Origin: Hyphodiscus hymeniophilus
Lineage: Eukaryota > Ascomycota > Leotiomycetes > Helotiales > Hyphodiscaceae
Assembly (NCBI GenBank): GCA_016508695.1
Contig: VNKQ01000009.1
Coordinates: 620,001 to 684,000, forward strand
DNA: 64,000 bases
Reading direction: 5' to 3'
In this document: positions 21,625-33,290 of the stretch, one piece after another
Layout: the number at the start of each line of letters is the position of its first letter
How positions within the stretch are numbered: the first letter of the stretch is position 1
Program-made: the position numbers and the translations under genes
The notes under the pieces: model-generated
Told to the model about the DNA's origin: nothing
The model's database searches: none
Seen by the model: only the letters and a program-made list of their open reading frames with translations

Positions 21625-23340
21625 ATGTCGAAACCTCTATGGCAAGCAATTGCCGAACGTAAACAAGCCGAACGCCAATCCCGAATCCCCAAAGAATGGC
21701 TCCTCCCAAGCCTTCCCTCCTCGAGCACCCTCAACGTCCTCTCCATCCCACAGACCTGCGGAATCTTAAGCTCCAAAGAGTTGGAAATTACCGAGAAATA
21801 CGATGCCACATCCCTCGCTCAAGCCATCGCATCGAATCGTCTTACTGCGGAAGAAGTCACAACAGCATTCTGCAAACGCGCAGCAGTCGCCCAACAAGTG
21901 TGCAATTGCTTGACAGAGATATTCTTCGCAGAGGCCATCCTTCATGCAAGAGCTCTGGATCGGGAATTTGAGAAGACGGGAAAGACGCGTGGGGTTTTAC
22001 ATGGTGTGCCGATTTCGTTGAAGGATACTTTTAAGGTTAAGGGATATGATGCGTCGATTGGGATAGCGAGTTTGGCAGAGAATCCAGCGAAGGAGAACGC
22101 ACTGCTTGTAGATATTCTGCTTGAGCAGGGTGCAGTTCTCTATTGCAAGACGAATATTCCGCAGACGCTGGGAGCTCTAGACAGTGATAACAACATCTTT
22201 GGACGGACGTTGAATCCCAGGAACAGGCTGGTGACTGCTGGAGGAAGCTCGGGTGGTGAGGGTGCTTTGATTGCTATGAGAGGGAGTGTTCTAGGCGTTG
22301 GCACGGATATTGGAGGCAGTATAAGAGTCCCTGCGATGTGCAATGGCTTGTATGGGATCAAGCCCAGTGCGCAACGGGTTCCATACGTGGGACAGGAGAA
22401 TGGAACTAAAGCAGGAGCAAGCGATATTGGCATAAAGGCAAGTGCTGGACCCATTTCTGGAAGCATGAGAGATTGTGAGCTGTTCTTGAAGGCTGTTTCG
22501 AATTCAGAACCATGGGAGCGTGACCCCGCTACAGCGTATGGTCTTTGGGAGGAACAAGGTGGGGTAGCAAAGAAGCCTTTGCTCGGAGTCATCAGAACAG
22601 ATGGTCTCATCACACCACTTCCTCCGGTATCCAAAGTATTGGATGAGACCGTACAAATGCTACGGAAGTCAGGTGTAGAAGTGGTAGAAATAGATGCACC
22701 AGCGTTGAAGCAATGCCAATCGGCTGTAAATGTATTCTTCGGTATAGATGGCGGCAACTTCATGTTTGATCTTCTAGAGAAGACCGGCGAGCCTTTGACC
22801 AATTGGCTGAGCACGCGGTTGCGAAGGAAAGCGCCATTGTCTTTGGACAAGCTGGTTGGATCCCATGCGAAGAAGATCGAATTGGAGACAGAAATGTTGA
22901 AGATATGGAAAGATCCTGTATCGGGCCGGACGATCGATGCGATCATCTGTCCGGTTGCACCACATCCCGTTCCACCAATTGATAGATGGAACGGGGCAAG
23001 TTATACGAGCAGTTTCGTTCTGTTGGACTACCCTGCAGGTTCTCTGCCGGTCAGAGACTTTGCAGGATCGGATCTGAGCGGTGAGTTAGCGGAGAGCAAA
23101 CCGCTGGGTAGTTGGGACAAGGTCAACAGGGAACTATGTGAGTTGACATATAAAGAACTTGCCACTAAACTACTAATATCAGGACCAGGGGATCCCAAAA
23201 CGATTGATCGGAAAGTATATCTGAACACAACGCTTTCTGTGCAAGTCATTGCTCCAAAGATGCAAGAACGAAAGTTGTACCAGGCGATGGCGCTGATCGA
23301 CAGTATAATACAAAGCTTTTCAGCAAAAGCAAAGTTGTAG
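21625..23340 (+). CDS. Amidase signature family enzyme
   Basis: Amide hydrolase of the amidase-signature family, closest in look to fungal acetamidase/general amidases that release ammonia and an acid; the true substrate is unknown. Single exon, 571 residues. The Ser-cisSer-Lys catalytic set is visible: Lys in VPISLKDTFKVKGYDA, the glycine-rich GGSSGGEGALIA, and the nucleophile region GTDIGGSIRVPAMCNGLYG. The middle reads KPSAQRVPYVGQENG, typical of the fungal acetamidase subgroup. I chose the ATG at 21625 (MSKPLWQAIAERKQAER) because homologues begin there; the frame is open further upstream to 21439 but that part has no family resemblance. There is no signal peptide, so it is probably cytosolic. 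It is convergent with the AP endonuclease gene. Confidence 0.93.
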   Translation: MSKPLWQAIAERKQAERQSRIPKEWLLPSLPSSSTLNVLSIPQTCGILSSKELEITEKYDATSLAQAIASNRLTAEEVTTAFCKRAAVAQQVCNCLTEIFFAEAILHARALDREFEKTGKTRGVLHGVPISLKDTFKVKGYDASIGIASLAENPAKENALLVDILLEQGAVLYCKTNIPQTLGALDSDNNIFGRTLNPRNRLVTAGGSSGGEGALIAMRGSVLGVGTDIGGSIRVPAMCNGLYGIKPSAQRVPYVGQENGTKAGASDIGIKASAGPISGSMRDCELFLKAVSNSEPWERDPATAYGLWEEQGGVAKKPLLGVIRTDGLITPLPPVSKVLDETVQMLRKSGVEVVEIDAPALKQCQSAVNVFFGIDGGNFMFDLLEKTGEPLTNWLSTRLRRKAPLSLDKLVGSHAKKIELETEMLKIWKDPVSGRTIDAIICPVAPHPVPPIDRWNGASYTSSFVLLDYPAGSLPVRDFAGSDLSGELAESKPLGSWDKVNRELCELTYKELATKLLISGPGDPKTIDRKVYLNTTLSVQVIAPKMQERKLYQAMALIDSIIQSFSAKAKL

Positions 23341-23531
23341 ATATTCGGAAGTCGATACAATTTAATCACATTAAAGATTGCCTTATCTGCTTAATCGTGC
23401 AATGCTTCTCAAGATCTCGGAGCTTGTTAATCGAGGTCGCTCAAATACGAAGATGGACTTGACTTCAAGAACACAAAGGTCTGAGGCGGACTTTGCCCAC
23501 ACAAGATGAAACCAGATTAGATAATTATCAC

Positions 23532-24581
23532 TCATGAATATGTCTCGTCGGCGCCTTCAAGTCTGCCAACATCCAATATGATTGAAAGAGGAACATGATC
23601 ACTCCGACCTCTCTCCTCAACACTATCCCAGATCTCCGCTCCAACCAAGGCTCCCCTAACTTTCTCAACCAAGCTCCGACTAACGATCCCAAGATCGACC
23701 CTATCGCAATTCTCTCCCCATCGCTCCGCTGATTCTCCATGATAGGTGTATTTTCTCAAACCCCCATGGAAATATCGAAATGTGTCAATGCCATTCATTC
23801 CATCTTTGTTCCGGCTCAGAAATTTCTCATTGAAGTCTTTGCGGTTCCGAACATGTTCAAACCCTCCTCGCAAATTTGGGTGGCCATCGATGAGGGAAGG
23901 GGCAATATTCATATCGCCGATGAGCACGACATGCCATCCTTTTGTTTCATAAGACTTTGCTTCCGCGAGCATTAGGGAGTGAAAGTGACGTTTCCGGTCA
24001 TGACGAGTACCATTGACTACACCGGTTTCGGATGAGTGGTATGGATTCGAGGTGCCATTGACCCAGTATCCATTGACGACTGCCAGCTTCCATTTTGAGA
24101 ACTCTGTAATGAGCACCCGACCTTCAAGGTCCCAGTTCACTTCTTTAATTAGGGAAGAAGGTAGAAGAGAAGTTTTGATAAGTGTGCAGACGCCGTGTAC
24201 CTTCCGGCCAAAACCGGTGGCATTGTACCTGTCTGTCGGCAGAGAGAAGTGTGCGGTATATGCAGGGCCACCATCCCTCTTTCCAGGATCGTTTGCTGCC
24301 TTTTCTAATGCCCTCTTAGTGGCTAAGTCTTTTGGGCTGATTTTGACTTCTTGCAAGCATAGCATTTCGGGCCAAGAATGTCGTTCGAGGAATTTCCTCA
24401 ACGGATTATGGCCCCCTGATGTGTCATTTGCGGTAAGGACACTAGATGAAGATGGACTGGTGAAGTACGATGTGATCTTAGGCGTATCAAAATCCAGGAA
24501 CTGTGAAACTCCATTGACGTTCCAAGAGAAGATCTGAAAGCGTTCATCCACTTCTGCCATCTTCTCGTCCAGGAATGACAT
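23532..24581 (-). CDS. ExoIII-type AP endonuclease
   Basis: Endonuclease/exonuclease/phosphatase fold protein of the exodeoxyribonuclease III group, expected to cut DNA 5' of abasic sites in base excision repair. Single exon, 349 residues. Catalytic motifs in order: FQIFSWNVNG (metal/phosphate Asn), MLCLQEVKIS (metal-binding Glu), GFGRKVHGVCTLIK, VVNGYWVNGT (at the place of the usual VPN/YxxN segment), VVLIGDMNIAP (Asp and Asn), and RGRSDHVPLSIIL (Asp-His). It lacks the C-terminal PCNA-binding and zinc-finger extensions of Apn2, so it is the short form. A second start at residue 8 (24560) is possible. The neighbours do not suggest a pathway. Confidence 0.85.
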   Translation of the reverse strand: MSFLDEKMAEVDERFQIFSWNVNGVSQFLDFDTPKITSYFTSPSSSSVLTANDTSGGHNPLRKFLERHSWPEMLCLQEVKISPKDLATKRALEKAANDPGKRDGGPAYTAHFSLPTDRYNATGFGRKVHGVCTLIKTSLLPSSLIKEVNWDLEGRVLITEFSKWKLAVVNGYWVNGTSNPYHSSETGVVNGTRHDRKRHFHSLMLAEAKSYETKGWHVVLIGDMNIAPSLIDGHPNLRGGFEHVRNRKDFNEKFLSRNKDGMNGIDTFRYFHGGLRKYTYHGESAERWGENCDRVDLGIVSRSLVEKVRGALVGAEIWDSVEERGRSDHVPLSIILDVGRLEGADETYS

Positions 24582-25394
24582 GAAGGAAAATAGTTTTGGT
24601 GCCTTTCGTCTTAGCAGGGTGGGTTGATAGATAGCCGCAAACGATTCCGGGATTAGGATACAATTTCGATAGGACCCATACAGGATATTGGTCGATCGGA
24701 TTCATCAGTCTGGCAATGGATCGAGTATGTTTCGTAAATGACGTGAACGATGATGAGTACGAGAATGTTGTGCTTTGCTAATAATTTACCCAGTTATCCT
24801 TTTTTATTGGTATATCTAGCAAAAATTTGGCAGCGTAGGTTGATGGTTTAAAATGTGGGTGAGTATGATGGAAGTTAAGAGAAGTAAGCCCTCAAAAGAG
24901 TGTCCGTTCGAGGCGGAATGTCGGTCGTCATCCACGTGATTGGCCACAGACCGGGCGGCGCTTGTTTGGTACTTCGATATGAGCTACAAAGGTGTTCACA
25001 GGATATGATGATGGCACAAATCTCGAATTGGGGGTAACGTATCGAAAATTTTGAAAGACAGTAGAGACTGGTAGTTCGGATCATGTTACGTTCGTGCGAC
25101 TAGGTAGGTACTGTGGAAAGATGAATCTACAATATACCGAGCTCTTATATTTGGAGAATTTCATAGCATTGATACTGTAAGTGACCACTCCCAAGGTTTC
25201 ATTGTACTCAGGAGCTGCAAGGACAGAGGTACCCCTCCTTGAGCGATTTGAGTGGCAGAACTCGGTGATTTTGGAGCTTTGGCTGATATTTTCGACTATT
25301 AACCAGATTCACTTGGTCCGTTCGAAATTTGAGTTGATGACATGCTGCTCTCAACATGCTCGCCTGCTTGGCACAAAGCTCGTGAGAATTCCAA
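24582..25394. other. Intergenic, no gene seen
   Basis: About 0.8 kb between the AP endonuclease start and the 3' end of the PLP-homeostasis gene. It must carry the endonuclease promoter; no other feature was recognised. Confidence 0.5.
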
Positions 25395-26374
25395 TCACAC
25401 TTTCGCCTCGCTCTTCGGCGGTCTCTCCCCGAAAATCGTACTCCCAACCCTAACCTCCCCACTACCCGTCTTAATGGCCCCCTCAAAGTCCTCACTCATC
25501 CCCATGCTCAACTCCAGCTTCAGCCCTAGTTCCTTCTCCAACCTGTCCCTCTCTTCGGTCAAGCACATAAAGTCCTCATTCTCTTTCCCCTCGCCAGTTT
25601 CCTTCGATCGAGCAATCGCCCCAATAGTCATCAAGCCCAGCAATTTCAAGTGCGGGCAATTCTCTACGACATGCTTGCAGAGTTCCGTAGTTGCAGGTCC
25701 TGGGCTCGTGCCGGATTTCGCATTTTCGCCGGATGTGTTGACTTGGATGTGAATGTTAAGCGGAGTCTCCGAAAGGGAGGGGTACGACGCGACGAGAGCT
25801 GAGCGGCCGGCTTCTAGTTGGGTTGCTTTCTTGATGCTGTCGACTGAGGAGACGCAGAAGAGGTTTGGGATCGAGGAGGCTAATGGTTTGCATTTATCTG
25901 GCAGGCGTTGGCACGTGATCCTTCATAAAGAGAGAAAGAGATGGTAGGCAGGATGGGCAAGAGAGAGCGCGTACTTGATTGTAAACCACCAATAAAGTGC
26001 CATTGTATACTCTTCGGTAACAGCTCCGCCTTCTCTGTCAGCTCCTGGGCGTAGTTCTCTCCGAAATGGACATGTCCCTTTACTCCCTCAGTTTCTTGGT
26101 GCAGTGCAAGAATATCTGTCGCAGGCTTCAGTTTTGACACTGCGACGAGTCGGACCTAAGCCAACTCGTCAACCCAGTCCAATCAATATTTCAACAAAGC
26201 AGAGGGGAAAAGAAAATATCGTTTGTTTCAGAGCCATGCAAACCGTTGAAAATTGACGAAGTCGGAAAATCTTACATTTCTTCCACCAGCAGCCTTCGCG
26301 ACACGTTCGGACACGCTCTGGAGAGCGGAAACGAGAGCCTTCGCTCTTGTAGGATCGACCTTCATTTCGTTCAT
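25395..26374 (-). CDS. PLP homeostasis protein (YggS/PLPBP)
   Basis: Pyridoxal-5'-phosphate-binding protein of the YggS/PROSC family, with an alanine-racemase-like TIM barrel; it buffers PLP and amino-acid metabolism rather than catalysing a known reaction. Exons 26374-26276, 26155-25975 and 25897-25395 give 260 residues. Motifs: VRLVAVSKLKPATDI with the PLP-binding Lys, HFGENYAQEL, IQWHFIGGLQSNKCK (completed across a splice), HIQVNTSGENAKSG, LKLLGLMTIGAIA, LSMGMSEDFEGAIKTGSGEV and VRVGSTIFGERP. All hallmark positions are present. Introns of 120 and 77 nt are ordinary. It is divergent from the TauD-type gene. Confidence 0.95.
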
Positions 26375-27181
26375 CTTGATTCCGGACAAAGTGGTGATCT
26401 CGCGCTGTGTCCGTCGTTACCTATGGTAGATGAAGGTCGTCAATGACGAGTGTTTGAGGTTAAGCAGGGTGGGGCGGGGTTTACAAAAGCGGTCCTACGA
26501 TATTCCCAGCTTCAGGAACTTCGCAGAGATCATCATTTAAAGATATTGTTTAGTGAATGCCTAGATTTCTCTTTGTCCGTTACGACGGCCTTGGGATTGG
26601 AATAGCATAACAATCATCATCACGTGACTGCACAGTCTCGAGGAAGTTTTTGTTTGGCAGTGCATGGATTAAGAGATTGCTGTTCTTTTTAGGTTGGCTC
26701 CAATAGAGATTCGTCTAAACCTTTTGTAGATTATCCTGTCGTGCTGTGTGGGATGAAATACAAATTTCTGGCGTCATTCGAAGGCCCGGTGTCGACAGCA
26801 ACATCCACCCAATCAGCACCTCGACCCCGCCACGAAACTTGATGCCCTCCTTGGACAGTTGTGCATATGTTGAGAGTGTGTGTCTATATCTGCACATAGT
26901 CCGCAGATGAACTCTCTTGACGAATGAGACGTGGGAAAGCTGGGGAGTGGGATGGAGATAACACTCGATGAGCGGACGCCGGCACGAGTATATAGATGCC
27001 ACCATATATTGAGGGGAGGTTGTGAGAGGAATTCGTGAGATCGGATGAGAATGGCGACATATAAAGGATTGGGCGTATAAGGATGGGATAATCCCCCATG
27101 CTCTGACATCGCAATTGTCCCTCATTCAGAAAACAAGAGAACTCTTTTCAACCTAAGCAATTCCCTGCCTCATCCTAAACC
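26375..27181. promoter_or_regulatory. Divergent promoter region
   Basis: An 807 nt gap between two start codons. A TATAAAG at 27060-27066, 122 nt before the dioxygenase ATG, is a plausible TATA element for that gene. No comparable site was seen for the PLP gene. Confidence 0.45.
27060..27066 (+). promoter_or_regulatory. Candidate TATA box
   Basis: TATAAAG placed 122 nt upstream of the dioxygenase start codon, a reasonable distance for a fungal promoter with a short leader. Support is sequence match and position only. Confidence 0.35.
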
Positions 27182-28442
27182 ATGGCCCCTTCAATTGCTC
27201 AAGAACCAATTCAACAATCAGAGATTCACGTCAAGGAAGCTTTTGACAAGAAGACACATGAAGGGGTTTGTCGTCTCGGATTTGTCCGTAATGTAATGCC
27301 TGTGCTGATTGTTGTCTGTAGTATAAATATGCCCACTACCTCCCAGTCTATGATAACACGACTGTGTTCCCACCCACTGAACCATTTGATGTCGTCGATA
27401 AGGGCACCTTAGCCGACAAAGCAAAACCGCATCTATTCTCGACCAACGATCCCGCCGTCTCCATCAGCAAGCTCACTCCCCGCATCGGGACAGAGATCAC
27501 AGGACTCCAGCTCTCCCAACTAACCGACGCTCAGAAGAACGAACTTGCTCTTCTGATCGCCGAAAGGGGAGTTGTAGTATTCCGTGGCCAAGATTTTAAA
27601 GATATCGGCCCACAGAAACAGAAGGAAGTCGGAGAGTATTTTGGGAAGTTACACGTCCACGTAAAACCCCTTCTCCTTTGGAACGAGTGAGATTAGAAGA
27701 CTGACAAAGAGGTACAGCCAGTGGGAGCTCACGTCCAAGACCACATTGAGCTCCATAACATCTACCTTGGACCCGACAATCTCTACCGCGCCCAACGCAA
27801 ATCCACCCGCCTGACGACGACAGGCTACCACTCAGACGTCTCTTACGAGCACCAAACACCCGCCATAACTATTCTCACCTTGTTGCAAGTCCCATCAACC
27901 GGCGGAGACACGGGCTGGGTATCCCAAGTCGCAGCCTACGAGCGGCTCTCTGAACCGATCCAGAAACTACTGGAAGGGCTTCGAGCAGAGCACTCCGGCT
28001 ACCCGCAAGCGGAGGGCGCGGCCAGAGATGGGAAACACGTCAGGAGAGCGCCGGTGGTGAGCAAGCATCCGATTGTGAGAGTCCATCCCGTGACGGGGGA
28101 GAAGGCGTTGTTCGTCAACCCGGGCTTCACGAAACGCATCGATGGGCTCAAGGATGAGGAGAGTGAGGCGTTGCTGAAATTGTTGTTTACCGTAAGTTAT
28201 GCATTGTTGATTTAAGAAGCACTTGCTGATGATGACAGCATATCGCAAATGGACAGGACTTACAGGTTCGCCTCAAGTGGGATGATCAGACAGTTGCATT
28301 GTGGGACAACAGAGTCACGGCCCACACGGCAATCTCTGATTACGATGTGACGGGTTCGAATGAGGGTCTTCGACATGGTTTCCGCATCACAACTTTGGGA
28401 GAGAAGCCAGTTGGGGTCAACGGGCTGGAGACTGTTTGGTAG
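27182..28442 (+). CDS. TauD/TfdA-type dioxygenase
   Basis: Fe(II)/2-oxoglutarate-dependent dioxygenase of the TauD family, whose fungal members (for example yeast Jlp1) release sulfite from sulfonates. Four exons (27182-27265, 27322-27660, 27718-28191, 28239-28442) give 366 residues. The iron ligands are visible: His and Asp in TGYHSDVSYEHQTPA and the distal His in DNRVTAHTAISDY; the 2-oxoglutarate Arg lies in LRHGFRITTLGEKP. Upstream signatures are TEITGLQLSQLTDAQKNELA and RGVVVFRGQDF. The substrate cannot be told from sequence; no sulfonate transporter lies nearby. The introns are short and in canonical positions for an ascomycete gene. Confidence 0.93.
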
Positions 28443-29626
28443 AGGAGGTTGCTGAGAATGATGAGAAGCGTGGGATCTTTTCGATAGTGCTTTATTCAAT
28501 TTCAAAGTCTTGATCACTCGATCATATTGAGCAATGAGTAGAGGCTGTCAAGAACTTCCTTGTGGCACTGGAGCCTTCAATTCAAAGTTCCTCCGTATTA
28601 ACACATTTGTACACGACTCAATTATTCTTTGGCTTTTTGGACGAAGTTTACAGGGTCATCGAGTGCATTTTTCCATAGACCAACGCAATCGTGATGAGCT
28701 TTCTCCTGAAGGTGCTGGTGGTGTAAGCCAGTCTACCTTACATAAGCGCGATCGACGGGATATCGTCAGTGGCTGTGAGTCTGGGACAACTAATCATCTT
28801 ACGAATCTCGCAATGGAGACTCTGACAGTACGGAGTATGGCTTCATACACGTAATGAGCAGAGTTGGAGTTAATTGTTGGAAAGTGGAAGATTTTTCTGT
28901 ATACTTTTCAGAGAAACGAGTATATCAGATATCGGATCGTGATATATCGTATGAAATATAAAGTTCCGTCTTTGTCTCACGCCCCCTTCCTCTGGGTTTT
29001 CAAGGTGAAACTCCAGATAATATTCCTGCCGTGTGGGGATATTCGGACTGGCCTATCAAAATGGTGGCGGTTTCGTATTCCTGGAGCGTGAGGTAAGGTA
29101 CCTGCAGGGGATGGAGGGAGTGGAACCACTAGAAAACTTAGACGCAGCACCCAAAGAGAGGACAAGGAGGGACAAGGAGAACAGGAGAAGAACATACTTC
29201 ACGGCCTGGAGCTGCTGTCCCTTCTGATCACCTTTTCCCTTGCACCGACATCCAACTGAAGGCGAAAGTCTCGACGACTTGGGCGAAGAGAAAGCTGGGT
29301 CGTGGTGTTCTACATTCGTTCATATTCACGATTTCCTCCAGCTTTCTTATTATTTCCACCCGCTCAACGACCATCACCGGAAGAACGCTTGACGCGATCC
29401 CCCAACAACGACATTCCATTACGAATCACCACGAAATACCCACTCGATCACGAATTTGCAGGCCAATTGACCTTCATCTACACTCTGCATTCTTTGCAGA
29501 TTCGCCAGCTCGTTTCCAAACCTGCACCCTCCATTCCTTACCTCGACCCCGCCTTCTCAACATAGCACACGACAGCCTCTTCTTCTTAGAGGCTCAGCCG
29601 CTTTCTCCGAGTTCACCTCAAATCAA
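28443..29626. other. Intergenic and MscS leader
   Basis: 1.2 kb holding the dioxygenase 3' end and the promoter/leader of the mechanosensitive channel gene. An exact TACGGAGTA lies at 28829-28837. The last 300 nt are rich in C and T, as in fungal leaders. No gene was recognised. Confidence 0.5.
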
Positions 29627-32454
29627 ATGTCATTGCATTCACCTCGATCTCCCTCCGCTTTCTCAAGGCAAGGTTTCCAGCCTCTGGACAACGCAACCAA
29701 CAACATGAATTACGAAACCGACATTCCCCTTACGTCCGTCCGAACGAACTCCTCAACAGGAGCACGAAAGCAAGGCGACGAAGCTATATATCGACAGCCC
29801 ACCTTCCAAGCTGACGAGAAGAATGGCATGTTCAATCGAGCCTTGGGTGGCAGACGGAAGGCCAGGAAGACAAACTCCAGACCGAAGAGAATCGGCACAG
29901 ACGGAGAAGAAGTGTCTGTCAACAGCTTGGGGAGGTTCTACGACAAAATCGTCAATTTCTCCGTCGTTACTCGATATTTTGTTTACGTCGCTCCTATCGC
30001 CCTTCTAATTGCGACCCCGATCATCATCTACGCGGTTTTGGATCCGACAGCCATATTTGCCAGTACTGGAGTCAGAGTCATCTGGTTCTGGACATGGATC
30101 GAAAGCATTTGGCTCAGTATCTGGGTGTCAAAACTTGTAGCTAAGACTATACCATGGATCTTCATGTTTCTCTGCGGCGTTGTCAGCTCTGGAACTCGAA
30201 AGTATGCCTTGATTCTGAAGGCGGTTGAAATTCCACTTTCATTAGTTGGATGGGCAGTCACTACTCTGGTCACATTCACAGCCTTGACACAGCCGAGTAT
30301 CAACGGGGGCATAGCAAGCAAACACTGGGTTTCGGTTGTGAGGCAACTCTTGGGTCCTTGCTTGATTGCCTCCCTATTGTATCTCGGAGAGCAGGTCGTC
30401 ATCCAGTTGATCAGCGTCGGTTATCATCGACGGTCTTTTGATGGACGTATCCAACAATCGAAGCACGATGTTCATCTTGTTGGTCTGCTATACGAAGCCT
30501 CTAGGACTCTATTCCCTATGTATTGCCGAGAATTCCTCGAGGAAGACTACATCATCAACGATTCGATCGAAGCTATGCTTGCAAAATCAACAGGAAAGAT
30601 GGGACATCAAAGATCAGGCTCAGCTACCCCGTTGAAGCTCATTGGGGACGTTGGGAGACTGGGAGACAAGGTGACATCAGTTTTTGGCAACATCGCATCC
30701 GAGATCACTGGAAAACAAGTCTTCAATCCTAACTCTGCTCACTCTATCGTTGTCGAAGCCCTCGAGAAGACAAGTTCTTCCGAAGCATTGGCCAAGCGAT
30801 TGTGGATGTCTTTCGTGGTTGAAGGAAAAGAAGCATTGTATGCTGAGGACGTTCAAGAAGTTCTCGGTCCTGCACGTAAAGACGAAGCTGACGAGGCTTT
30901 CGCTGCTCTCGACAACGACGGAAATGGCGACATTAGTTTGGACGAGATGATTATGAAGATTGTGGATATCGGCAGAGATCGGAAGAGTATATCTCACAGC
31001 ATGCGAGATGTTGGACAAGCTATTGGTGTTTTAGATCAAATTCTGTTGACAGTTTTGTTCGTAATCATCATTTTTATCTTTGGTAAGTTGGACAGACCCA
31101 TATCGCAGGCGGAGACTAATATTCACCAGTTGCATTCCAAGATACAAATTTTGTTACCACTTTGGCCACAGCTGGAACGACCCTTCTGTCTCTGTCTTTC
31201 GTATTCGCTGCCACAACACAAGAGTTCCTCGGCTCCTGCATCTTTCTATTTGTCAAGCACCCCTTCGATGTTGGCGACAGAGTTGATATCGTTGGTCCGA
31301 CTCCAGAGTTCCTTGTGGTTGAGCAAATCTCCCTCCTCTACACTGTCTTCAAGCGTATCGACAGCATGAAGATGGTTCAAGTACCCAACATTGTCCTCAA
31401 CAACCTCTGGATCGAGAATATCACTCGTTCGAAGGCCATGAAAGAGCAGCTGGACATGTTCATTTCCTTCGACACCTCTCTCGAAGATATCGAGGTTCTA
31501 CGCAAAGAAATGGAGAACTTCGTCCGTCACCCCGATAACTCTCGTGACTTCCAGCCCGATATTGTCCTTGAAGCTACCGGGATTGGAAATATGGATAAGC
31601 TGCAACTGAAGGTTGAGATCAGACACAAATCCAACTGGCACAACGAAACTATTCGTGCGGCTCGCCGCTCCAAGTTTATGTGTGCATTGGTACTCGCTCT
31701 CCGCAAAGTTCCTATTTACGGCCCAGGAGGCGGTGGGGAGCCACTCGGAGGCCCCACCAACCCCTCTTACTCTGTTGCGGTGTCCGACTCCTTAGCAGCT
31801 GAATCTCGCGACAAAGCGGCCGAAGCTAAAGAAGCCAAACGTCTAGTCCCCAGCATGCCAGCACCTAAAGCTCCCTCCGGTGACTTTGGCCCCGCAGGCG
31901 AAGAGAAAGCGGCTGAAGCAATGAATGCCAGAGCCCCAACCGCGGACGCAGCGCATGAGACCACGAACACGGACAAGGCGATATGGAATTCCGCCGAAGA
32001 TCGAACACTTGACTCTCGTGACGAGAGTCTAGAGAGACATCGGAGCAACGGGATCGAAGACCTTCGAGAAGGATTGATCAAGCGCCAAAGCACACGCGGT
32101 CGGCGTCGACCAGGCGAAGTGATGCCCGCTGTCCCGACACAAGATGGACCGGGATTCATGTTGACTCAAGCGAGTCCTAATCGCGAGGGCTTCATGGGAT
32201 CAGTGGCACAAACGCTTGACGAGGAGGCGGAATTGGGATTGCATGGTACGGCTTCGGTGCAAGGGTATACTGCTTATCAGGGCCAACCTCAGGGTGGCTA
32301 TAGTATATATCCTCAGCCGGCACCAGGAAGTAGAGGTGCGCAGCAGCTGCCGGACACAAGCCAGGCTGGTGCTTCCTCGCAAGGACGACTGAAGAGGTTG
32401 AGTCTGAGCTTGAAGCCGAGTAATAGTACGAGGGGCATGGGACCGAGTCAGTGA
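29627..32454 (+). CDS. MscS-like channel with EF-hand
   Basis: Fungal mechanosensitive channel of the Msy1/Msy2 type, probably in the ER or cell cortex, linking membrane tension in hypo-osmotic shock to calcium. Exons 29627-31082 and 31130-32454 (47 nt intron) give 926 residues. After a basic cytosolic N-terminus come several membrane segments (about 117-138, 151-172, 173-186, 200-222, 235-258). An EF-hand loop lies near residue 430 (DNDGNGDISLDE), then a final pore-lining pair (ILLTVLFVIIIFIFVAF and LLSLSFVFAATTQEFLGSCI). The MscS beta domain follows: KHPFDVGDRVDIVG, VVEQISLLYTVFKRID, VQVPNIVLNNLWIENITRS. The last 250 residues are low-complexity, presumably cytosolic. The EF-hand between membrane blocks is diagnostic of the fungal subfamily. 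Confidence 0.94.
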
Positions 32455-33021
32455 TTGGACTTCTGAGGTAAAATGGAATGAATGAAATGTACCACTAGAG
32501 GCATTGAATGGATAGATGAGCAATACCCGCTGATGAGGAGTCTCGGCACTAGCATTGAATGGATACAAGGGATTGCCGTGCAGAGGAGGAGATAGAAAGG
32601 AACTCTGCTGGCCAATTAGTACTTAGGATCGATAGATGAGCATAAAAAGTGCACTCGAAGTTTTCTTGTCCATTGGAGGTGACTGTGACTTCAAGTCCGT
32701 TCGTCTGTGGATACGGTCACTTAAGGTTTCACGCAATGAAAAGTCTCATCTTGAGCGCTCTATCGACCGGATGTCATATTCTCACGAGCACACGTGATGC
32801 AGAATCTCCATGTAAAGAAAGTATAGGGGCGAGTCAATCCTTTTACTCTTATCTCCCGTTCAGTCCAATGAGCAGGGCAAGTCGTCTACTTTCGAGTTTC
32901 TAGGGAGGTAGATCCATGTGCGGCTGAACAGCCATCCGGGCCCCCCTCCTAGAGACTGCCAGAGACTGGGAATCCATGATCGACGAGGTAAGATCAACCA
33001 AATGTTGTGGGTCATGAATGC

Positions 33022-33047
33022 AATAATAATAATAATAATAATAATAA
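33022..33047 (+). repeat. (AAT)n trinucleotide repeat
   Basis: About eight to nine tandem AAT units in an intergenic position; a simple microsatellite. Confidence 0.85.
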
Positions 33048-33245
33048 GGTATGATGTTTTTCCTCGTTTTCTCGCCGAAGATCCTCGTGGCGAGGTAGTG
33101 TAGTAGCGAGTAACCGTAGCTCCGACGTCATTCTCGCCTATGCAGAGATCTCCGAGGCGATGGGAGGGGAGGCGATGGGATTAAGCTTCTGACATGGACG
33201 GGAAATTTGACTGAGGCGCCACATCCATAGTATCCCCGCAAGCGA

Positions 33246-33290
33246 TAACAAAAACAATAACAATAACAATAACTATAACCATAACAATAA
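33246..33290 (+). repeat. Imperfect (ACAATA)n repeat
   Basis: A run of AACAAT-type hexamers with drifted copies (ACTATA, ACCATA). Simple-sequence repeat in the promoter-side intergenic region. Confidence 0.75.

Noticed and set aside
22140..22946. 268-codon antisense frame in the amidase gene
   Set aside because: Antisense shadow of a conserved single exon; no domain.
23532..24581. AP endonuclease as Apn2, which would mark a mating-type locus
   Set aside because: The protein is short and lacks Apn2 C-terminal domains; no MAT gene, SLA2 or COX13 is nearby.
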